Shown here piece after piece: positions 7,376-10,005 of a DNA stretch of 10,005 bases. Origin of the DNA: Dunaliella salina (Eukaryota; Chlorophyta; Chlorophyceae; Chlamydomonadales; Dunaliellaceae); assembly GCA_002284615.2 (NCBI GenBank), contig MU069891.1, forward strand, positions 162,084 through 172,088, in the 5' to 3' direction. Position 1 is the stretch's first letter, and each line of letters starts with the position of its first letter. The position numbers and the translations under genes were made by a program. The notes below the pieces were generated by a model. It saw nothing but the letters and a program-made list of their open reading frames with translations, made no database searches and had not been told where the DNA came from.

Positions 7376-7522
7376 GCAGGAGCCGGCATAATTGGCCCCG
7401 GGCTGACCAGCATTATGACCAGCTCAGGCGTGCTGGGCATGTCTAACTTGCGGCCCAAGGGGCCCACCGGCTTGGAGCACCCGGCCTACCAACAGCTGCG
7501 CTCTCTATCTGAAGACCGACAG
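1825..7522 (+). CDS. Tandem-RRM RNA-binding protein (hnRNP/TDP-43-like), six supported exons
   Basis: Joined exons 1825-1952, 2145-2231, 2397-2505, 2980-3120, 4021-4213 and 7380-7522 give 267 codons without a stop. All introns are GT-AG and phases match at each junction. Two RRMs are visible. RRM1 (about residues 32-108) has RNP2 LAVLGL and canonical RNP1 RGFGFVTF (72-79). RRM2 (about 118-200) has RNP2 IFVARI and RNP1 RGIGFVTF (158-165). The aromatic RNA-stacking positions of RNP1 are kept in RRM1; RRM2 has Ile at the first of them. RRM1 (VLGLPWETT...) recalls TDP-43 RRM1. RRM2 (FVARIPPSVSEAQF, ...RATPKEEP) recalls plant multi-RRM hnRNP-like proteins. Both comparisons are from memory. Expected role: single-stranded RNA binding in nuclear mRNA processing or mRNA fate; the target is unknown. 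A Gly/Pro/Ser-rich tail begins after residue 200. The C-terminus is not settled. Confidence 0.9.
1953..2144 (+). other. Intron 1 (192 nt)
   Basis: GTGCGT...CTGTGCAG with a C/T-rich 3' end (CCTCCACCTGCTTTTGTGTACCCCTCTC). It contains an A8 run and a GCAGCAG-rich patch. Phase 2. Confidence 0.88.
2145..2231 (+). CDS. Exon 2: RRM1 helix 1 to loop before RNP1
   Basis: The acceptor is CTGCTGTGCAG at 2144 and the donor AG|GTGAGG at 2232. The first base completes the split Thr codon. The exon then encodes EDTLRLYFEQFGALEGAEVM and KDRYTGKS, the classic RRM alpha1/beta2 pattern (E..L..YF..FG.......KD..TG.S). It ends with AG of a split Arg codon that begins RNP1. Intron 1 is 192 nt and intron 2 is 165 nt. 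Confidence 0.92.
2232..2396 (+). other. Intron 2 (165 nt)
   Basis: GTGAGG...TCTGCGCAG with a T-rich tract just before the acceptor. Phase 2. It has no internal feature of note. Confidence 0.9.
2397..2505 (+). CDS. Exon 3: RNP1 and C-terminal half of RRM1
   Basis: The acceptor is TTTCTGCGCAG at 2396 and the donor AAG|GTGGGG at 2506, phase 0. It encodes GFGFVTFADLSSAQNALAAE, then HTIEGRRCEAKVALPK, completing RNP1 (R split with exon 2) and beta4. The ending EGRRCEAKVALPK matches the usual RRM pattern in which alpha2 is followed by 'l.Gr...v..a.pk'. Read-through of the donor would add only Val-Gly-His-Val-Cys before a stop at 2521. Confidence 0.93.
2506..2979 (+). other. Intron 3 (474 nt)
   Basis: GTGGGG...TTCCTTAG, phase 0. 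It contains a perfect 16-bp direct repeat (TAACACAACTTCTAGG at 2556-2571 and 2636-2651, 80 bp apart). Otherwise it is CA/TG-leaning sequence without coding character. Confidence 0.88.
2556..2651. repeat. 16-bp direct repeat pair, 80 bp apart
   Basis: TAACACAACTTCTAGG occurs twice exactly, 80 bp apart. The intervening sequence is not obviously duplicated, so this may be one old tandem duplication, or an insertion between duplicated ends. Confidence 0.6.
2980..3120 (+). CDS. Exon 4: inter-RRM linker and first half of RRM2
   Basis: The acceptor is CATTCCTTAG at 2979 and the donor CAG|GTGAGG at 3121. It is phase 0 at both ends, 47 codons. The linker GEPSAPRTT leads into RIFVARIPPSVSEAQFKGYF, then EGFGKLQDAYMPRDHAKQ. 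This supplies RNP2 (IFVARI), helix alpha1 and the beta2/loop of RRM2. The short linker of about ten residues suggests the two RRMs act as a tandem RNA-binding unit, as in hnRNP A1 and TDP-43 (family knowledge). Confidence 0.93.
3155..3235 (+). repeat. Decayed tandem echoes of the exon 4 3' end
   Basis: Exon 4 ends ACATGCCCCGGGACCATGCG... (from about 3095). The intron repeats related words twice: GCACATGCCTGGAGACATTG and AGACATGCCCTGGGACTGTG, both preceded by GCTTCAAAATT. The second runs into GGCAAGTAAGA, itself donor-like. This looks like an old tandem duplication of the exon/donor boundary. Confidence 0.5.
3431..3500 (+). repeat. (TG)35 microsatellite
   Basis: A perfect 70-bp TG dinucleotide tract in intron 4, ending in TTTTG. 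In the transcript it is (UG)35, a known ligand class for RRM proteins such as TDP-43 and CELF. It is complementary to the (CA)35 tract in intron 5. Confidence 0.98.
3901..4010. repeat. 56-bp tandem pair in intron 4
   Basis: AATTGATGGTTTGCT(T/C)ATYCCTC occurs near 3902 and again near 3957, with related flanks. It is an imperfect tandem duplication just before the exon 5 acceptor. Confidence 0.65.
4021..4213 (+). CDS. Exon 5: RNP1 and second half of RRM2, start of tail
   Basis: The acceptor is TTTGCTTGCAG at 4020 and the donor AATG|GTGAGT at 4214. It enters in phase 0 and leaves with one base. It encodes GYRGIGFVTFTSADSVEKVM, then AVKHWMNGHEIAIDRATPKE, completing RRM2, followed by a basic/hydrophobic stretch EEPSVLKSMFARLPLTTGQR. 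At 193 nt the exon is not a multiple of three, so skipping it shifts the frame. Its last 60 bases are echoed by decayed tandem copies in the following intron. Confidence 0.93.
4253..4427 (+). pseudogene. Tandem decayed copies of the exon 5 3' end
   Basis: Copy 2 (4253-4313) lies exactly 100 bp after exon positions 4153-4213. It still reads LKSVSARLPLITGQRSSFDN, against LKSMFARLPLTTGQRRSFDN in the exon, and ends at a GTGCAT donor-like site. About six of ten changed codons are synonymous. Copy 3 (about 4367-4427) reads PKSVSACLPLTPGQRCFF and is more decayed. The spacers share TGCTTGAGGTGGTAGTGCAT. No usable acceptor precedes copy 2, and reading on from exon 5 meets TGA at 4225-4227. Confidence 0.75.
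4525..4531. repeat. Target-site duplication, outer element, left
   Basis: CCATCAG, repeated at 7082-7088. The following T is also shared, so the duplication could be 8 bp. Confidence 0.85.
5138..5293 (+). pseudogene. Conserved open segment in the outer transposon copy
   Basis: An open stretch of 52 codons between TGA (5135) and TAA (5294). It reads DFAEPSRSSLAPSMAACGVS, then VDDDNPRHQPGQ and AEVAYRGL. The inner copy on the opposite strand has FAEPSSSFLVPIKAARGVNA, DDDNPRHRPGQ and AEVAYRGL in the same register with no frameshift. It may be a remnant of a transposase or a captured host exon; no family is recognised. Many differences change residues, so strong selection is not evident. Confidence 0.4.
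5358..5364. repeat. Target-site duplication, inner element, left
   Basis: CCTAAAA, repeated at 6606-6612. The shared next base T makes 8 bp possible. The corresponding unduplicated site inside the inner copy reads CCCAAAAT on the minus strand. Confidence 0.88.
5637..5960 (-). pseudogene. Matching open segment in the inner transposon copy
   Basis: A minus-strand frame of 107 codons. Its first half contains the conserved block FAEPS...DDDNPRH.PGQ...AEVAYRGLARP shared with 5138-5293. The second half has no counterpart, because the outer copy stops at 5294. No domain is recognised. Confidence 0.35.
6001..6137. repeat. Imperfect long stem inside the inner transposon
   Basis: Arms 6001-6033 (TTTTGATGATAA...TAATAGAGCC) and 6107-6137 (GGCTCTATTA...TTATCATCAAAA) are inverted, the inner 10 bp perfectly so. 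No target duplication is seen outside. The outer copy has a diverged counterpart of similar length, so this is probably part of the element. Confidence 0.55.
6606..6612. repeat. Target-site duplication, inner element, right
   Basis: CCTAAAA, matching 5358-5364, directly after the inner element's right terminal repeat. Confidence 0.88.
6762..6845. mobile_element. 84-bp insertion in the outer element, flanked by 8-bp direct repeats
   Basis: AAATATCA occurs at 6754-6761 and 6846-6853. The inner transposon copy has only a single related site here (around 5582-5592) and lacks the 84 bp between. The insert starts TTAGGTAAGG and ends CTAGACTAGTC. Clear inverted ends are not seen. It is either a small third-level insertion or a duplication event. 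Confidence 0.55.
6997..7017 (+). repeat. Poly-C tract (C21)
   Basis: An uninterrupted run of 21 C in the outer transposon. The homologous place in the inner copy (5433-5442 region) has only five G on the same element strand, so the run expanded in one copy. Confidence 0.95.
7082..7088. repeat. Target-site duplication, outer element, right
   Basis: CCATCAG, matching 4525-4531, directly after the 15-bp terminal inverted repeat. Confidence 0.85.
7089..7302 (+). other. Plain intron sequence between the transposon and the CA tract
   Basis: No coding character. GTGCGCGCAC and ACACGCGTGTG near 7274-7297 are short palindromic alternating purine-pyrimidine words next to the microsatellite. Confidence 0.5.
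7303..7372 (+). repeat. (CA)35 microsatellite at the exon 6 acceptor
   Basis: A perfect 70-bp CA tract followed by CCTGCAG and exon 6. It replaces the pyrimidine tract normally found before a 3' splice site. It is complementary to, and the same length as, (TG)35 in intron 4. Confidence 0.98.
7380..7522 (+). CDS. Exon 6: Gly/Pro/Ser-rich tail
   Basis: The acceptor is CACCTGCAG at 7379, directly after a (CA)35 tract; the donor is CAG|GTGTGG at 7523. Two leading bases complete the Gly codon begun in exon 5, then 47 codons follow in frame. The peptide includes GAGIIGPGLTSIMTSSGVLG and later GPTGLEHPAYQQLRSLSEDR. It has no recognised domain. The low-complexity, Gly/Ser/Pro-leaning character fits a disordered hnRNP tail. 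Support comes from phase agreement, splice signals and the sharp change of composition against the flanks. No homologue is recalled for this segment. Confidence 0.78.
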
Positions 7523-7530
7523 GTGTGGTA

Positions 7531-7661
7531 TTCATGTCACAGCAAATCGTTTTGGGCAGCCTGTGCGGATGGAAAGGATTGGTGTTGGAGGGCAGTTTAT
7601 GTCACCGTAAGTTGGTTTGGGCAGTCTTTGCAGTTGGAGAGTTGGAGGTGTTGGAGGGCAG
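7531..7661. repeat. 65-bp tandem pair
   Basis: Two imperfect units starting ATGTCAC (7534 and 7599) and ending GGTGTTGGAGGGCAG, each containing TTTGGGCAG. Confidence 0.75.
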
Positions 7662-7836
7662 AAGGGTGTGGTTTCTTGGGCTGATGGATGTGCCACTGGT
7701 GCAGGGCAGACCACAGACAGGTTTGATCCTTGAGAGGGAGACCTGGTGGGATTGCTTGGAGGTGGGGTGGGTGGGATTGCTGCTTGGTCAGCATCTCGCA
7801 GCTGCACTCATTTCCTTGGGGCAGGGTTCATTCTCT

Positions 7837-8375
7837 GCACCAGAGGCGTGATAGAGGTGTGCTGCCTGCAGAGCAATTTCTGCAGGGGCAGAAAAGAGGT
7901 GCGCTGCCTGCTATTAATTTAAGGTGCGCTTGTGGTATTGGAGGCGTCAGGGATGGAATGAAGGTAAGCTTGCTTAAGCGATCAATCCGTTGCGTCAGGG
8001 GCAGAACAGAGGTGTGCTGCCTGCGATGTGCTGCCTGCGATGTGCTGCCTGCACTTGATTCGTTGCACCAGAGGCGGAATAGAGGCGTGTAATATGTAAT
8101 ATGTTGCATCAGAGGCAAAATGCAATATGTAATGTGCAAATGCAATATGAGATCAGAGGCATAATGCATCAGAGGCATAATGCATCAGAGGCAAAATGCA
8201 ATGTGCAATACGTAATGTACAAATGCAGTATGTAATATGATGCATCAGAGGCACAATGCAGATGTGCTGCCTGCGTTCTGCTCTGATTTGTTGCGTCAGA
8301 GGCAGTGTATAGGGGTGTGCTGCCTGCGCTTCATCTTTCTCGTAGGGGCAGGAAAGAGGGTAATGTGCTGTCAGC
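7837..8375. repeat. Irregular minisatellite
   Basis: Repeated modules: GT(G/C)CTGCCTGC-type words (7859, 7900, three in a row at 14-bp spacing from about 8013, then 8266 and 8317) and CATCAGAGGCAnAATGCA-type words (8106-8260, some at 18-bp spacing). They follow the composite pattern TTGCRYCAGAGGC...AGAGGTGTGCTGCCTGC. Confidence 0.8.
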
Positions 8376-8529
8376 CAGGTGTGGCTGTTGTCTTGCTGGT
8401 GTGTGAAGGCTGTGCTGCAAGTGAGCTGTAGCTAGGGTTGGCCATTTCTGTATTATTATGTCGTGTGAATCAGCTTTTGAGGGAGTAATCAACGTAGATG
8501 GCATTAATGCGCGGAATTGGCCAACCCCA

Positions 8530-8790
8530 GCTGTGGCCAACAGGTCGCGGTGCTCCACTTTGCGGTCCGTTGGGTTGTCTTGGAACTTGCTGGATTGAGG
8601 TGTGGCAGAAATGGGACGGATGTTGTTGCTGGTGTGCTGTGCCAGTGTGGTGCAGATGGGCTGTTGCCAAAGGCTCGCAGTGTTCTACTCTGTGATCCTG
8701 TTTGGGGGCTCTGGACAGTACCATGCTGGGATTGAGGGGCAGCAGAAGTTGGAGAGCATGTTCAATGAGTCACACACATCCATCCTGGCG
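8530..8790. repeat. 130-bp imperfect tandem duplication
   Basis: GCTGTGGCCAACAGGTCGCG at 8530 corresponds to GCTGTTGCCAAAGGCTCGCA at 8660. Similarity continues through TGCTGGGATTGAGGGGCAGC-like sequence in both units. Confidence 0.7.
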
Positions 8791-9022
8791 TCATCTTGGC
8801 ACACACTCAGTCAATGGTCGATGTGGCAAGAGAGGAGAGGAGAGCAGAAGAGGGGAGAGCACAGCCAATGAGTTTTCGGACCACCTGCTCTCCTCGGATT
8901 CATGGGGACTTGCAGTCGTGGGCAGGTTAGAGGGTAAGAAATCGGCATTGCTGGCCTTGGTTTGAGCCCGACCAGGTGCAGCTCCGCTCCATCCAACTCG
9001 TTCCGTGCTCGTGTATGTGTAG

Positions 9023-9163
9023 GGACCCAGCATCGAGGGCCCGGCCTTGGATCTGACCAAGGCACAACACGCCTTCCCCAATGGCGCCGGTAGCGTTGGT
9101 GCGTTTGTAATTTTGCTTGCCAGCGCAAATCTCCAGACATTTCTGCATGCCTGGATGCACTAG
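9023..9163 (+). CDS. Candidate exon 7 (terminal, or ending near 9089)
   Basis: After acceptor GTATGTGTAG at 9022, phase 0 continues the exon 6 frame. It encodes GPSIEGPALDLTKAQHAFPN, then GAG, which resembles a disordered tail. Read straight through, it reaches TAG at 9161-9163 (46 codons, total protein 313 aa). However, GTAGCG at 9090 could be a donor leaving one base, in which case the reading after 9089 (SVGAFVILLASANLQTF...) is intronic and more exons lie downstream, possibly outside the window. Composition before 9089 looks coding; after it the case is weaker. Confidence 0.5.
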   Translation, partial: GPSIEGPALDLTKAQHAFPNGAGSVGAFVILLASANLQTFLHAWMH

Positions 9164-10005
9164 AGCAAGAGGGGGGTTCAGGGCCACCTTCCCCTGAGAC
9201 TCAGGCAGTGCTGGCGTTTTTTTAAATTTGTGAAATCGTCATTGCTATTACACTAAGGAGCTGAGCAGTGTTTGTTTTCTTGATAGCATGGATAGTTATG
9301 CAGTAGTACTTTTGGTGTGTTATCTGTGTGGGCTCAGTCCTGGTTGCCTTAAACCTGTGCAGCGAACACACGTAAGCGTGATAATCTGGTCATTGCCTTT
9401 TGCCCATTCAATGAACACGCATAAAGATGACTGTGGTCATTGCATATTCAGCAAACACACACAAGGGTTATTGCATGTCATTGCCTTTTATTTTCAGCAA
9501 GCACACACAAGGATGACTGCTTGGTCGTTGCCTATTCAGCAAACACACACAAGGGAGATTGTGTGTCATTGCCTTTTACCTTCGGCAAGCGCACACGAGG
9601 ATGACTGCTTGGTCATTGCATGGACAAACTGTGCTACTACTACTTTGTAGCACGAGTATAAGCAGCTGCCAAAAACAGGCACTCAGATTTCGAAGTGGCA
9701 CAAGCACCTGTCCTTTGCTGCTGTGTTTGTGTTCTCTCTGCATAAAGAGTCTGCTGGTGAGTCTGTCCACGCCCCCTCTTTGAAGCGGAGAGCCAGGATT
9801 TCTCACAGCAAATAGCTAGATCATTTGTGCATTTATTTTATTACTACTTCTTTATACGACAAACTAAGCGCATGAATCACGGATTAGTGCAGCTAGCATG
9901 TCCCAAACCTTGCACCCCAGCCGAATACTCTCCATTGGGCTCTGCCAGGAAAGGGCGTGCAATAAATGTGCCTGTGCGCGCACGCGCGCACACGCACACG
10001 CACAC
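9164..10005 (+). other. 3' flank or further intron, no supported gene
   Basis: Besides the 47/41 repeat, no coding segment in the right phase is convincing. An AATAAA at 9961-9966 and a TGTAA at 9106-9110 (a chlorophyte-type poly(A) word, but inside candidate exon 7) are present; neither can be tied to a transcript end. The last 35 bases (9970-10005) are GCGCGCACGC/CACACGCAC alternating purine-pyrimidine sequence like that at the window start. Confidence 0.5.
9389..9611. repeat. Alternating 47/41-bp tandem repeat
   Basis: Units starting GTC(A/G)TTGC have boundaries at 9389, 9436, 9477, 9524, 9565 and 9612. The lengths are 47, 41, 47, 41, 47, a higher-order 88-bp period. Long units carry CCTTTT...GATGACTG and short units TATTCAGCAAACACACACAAGGG. 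The open frame across it (9288-9650) is probably incidental because 88 is not a multiple of three. Confidence 0.85.

Larger units (their letters stand above)
4214..7379 (+). other. Intron 5 (3166 nt), transposon-bearing
   Basis: GTGAGT...CCTGCAG, phase 1. It holds decayed copies of the exon 5 end (4253-4427), the nested transposon pair (4532-7081), about 220 bp of plain sequence, and (CA)35 against the acceptor. No additional exon with the right phase and coding look was found inside, though a short one could be missed. Confidence 0.75.
7523..9022 (+). other. Putative intron 6 (1500 nt), minisatellite-rich
   Basis: It begins GTGTGG and ends GTGTGTAG if exon 7 is right. It consists largely of three local repeat families (7531-7661, about 7837-8375, about 8530-8790). 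Read-through of the exon 6 frame ends at TGA 7682-7684, giving an alternative shorter C-terminus. A small exon in this region cannot be excluded. Confidence 0.55.

Noticed and set aside
7219..7684. Open frames with poly(Thr-His) before exon 6
   Set aside because: The 5' part is the CA microsatellite; only the part from 7380 fits the gene by splice signal and phase.
7837..8375. CRISPR-like array
   Set aside because: Repeats are irregular, of mixed period and without unique spacers, in eukaryotic intron context.
9288..9650. 120-codon ORF over the 47/41 repeat
   Set aside because: The repeat period of 88 bp changes frame at each copy and the composition is non-coding; openness is likely incidental.
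9961..9966. AATAAA as poly(A) signal
   Set aside because: Several AATAAA words occur by chance in the window (near 494, 1043, 3673) and green algae mostly use TGTAA; no transcript end can be tied to it.

Overview
The window looks like nuclear DNA of a eukaryote, most likely a green alga. The reasons are short exons bounded by GT-AG introns with mostly GTGAG-type donors, G/C-ending codons in the exons, and long repeat-rich introns with TG/CA microsatellites. The encoded protein has a plant/algal hnRNP look. The lineage is inference. There is no sign of bacterial or organellar gene organisation.

One gene is well supported, on the + strand. It encodes a tandem-RRM RNA-binding protein (hnRNP/TDP-43-like). 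Six exons are readable: 1825-1952, 2145-2231, 2397-2505, 2980-3120, 4021-4213 and 7380-7522. All junctions keep the frame and rebuild two complete RRM domains. A seventh exon from 9023 is plausible. The 3' end is not resolved and may lie beyond the window.

Region by region: 1-130 is degenerate CA/TG sequence. 131-1824 is upstream/5' flanking DNA with small hairpins, a repeated GTGGACGT motif and a weak minus-strand ORF. 1825-3120 holds exons 1-4. 3121-4020 is intron 4, with a perfect (TG)35 tract and local tandem duplications. 4021-4213 is exon 5. 4214-7379 is a 3.2-kb intron 5. It contains decayed tandem copies of the exon 5 3' end, a nested pair of DNA transposons and a perfect (CA)35 tract that runs into the splice acceptor. 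7380-7522 is exon 6. 7523-9022 is a minisatellite-rich intron. 9023-9163 is a candidate last or penultimate exon. 9164-10005 is repeat-bearing flank or intron, including an alternating 47/41-bp repeat.

The most notable structure is the nested transposon in intron 5. An outer element (4532-7081) has 15-bp terminal inverted repeats and 7-8 bp target-site duplications. An inner element of the same family (5365-6605) is inserted inside it in the opposite orientation, with its own target-site duplication. The inner copy keeps the uninterrupted version of the site that was hit. The second notable feature is regulatory and inferential: complementary (TG)35 and (CA)35 tracts flank exon 5, and skipping that exon would create a stop codon three codons later.
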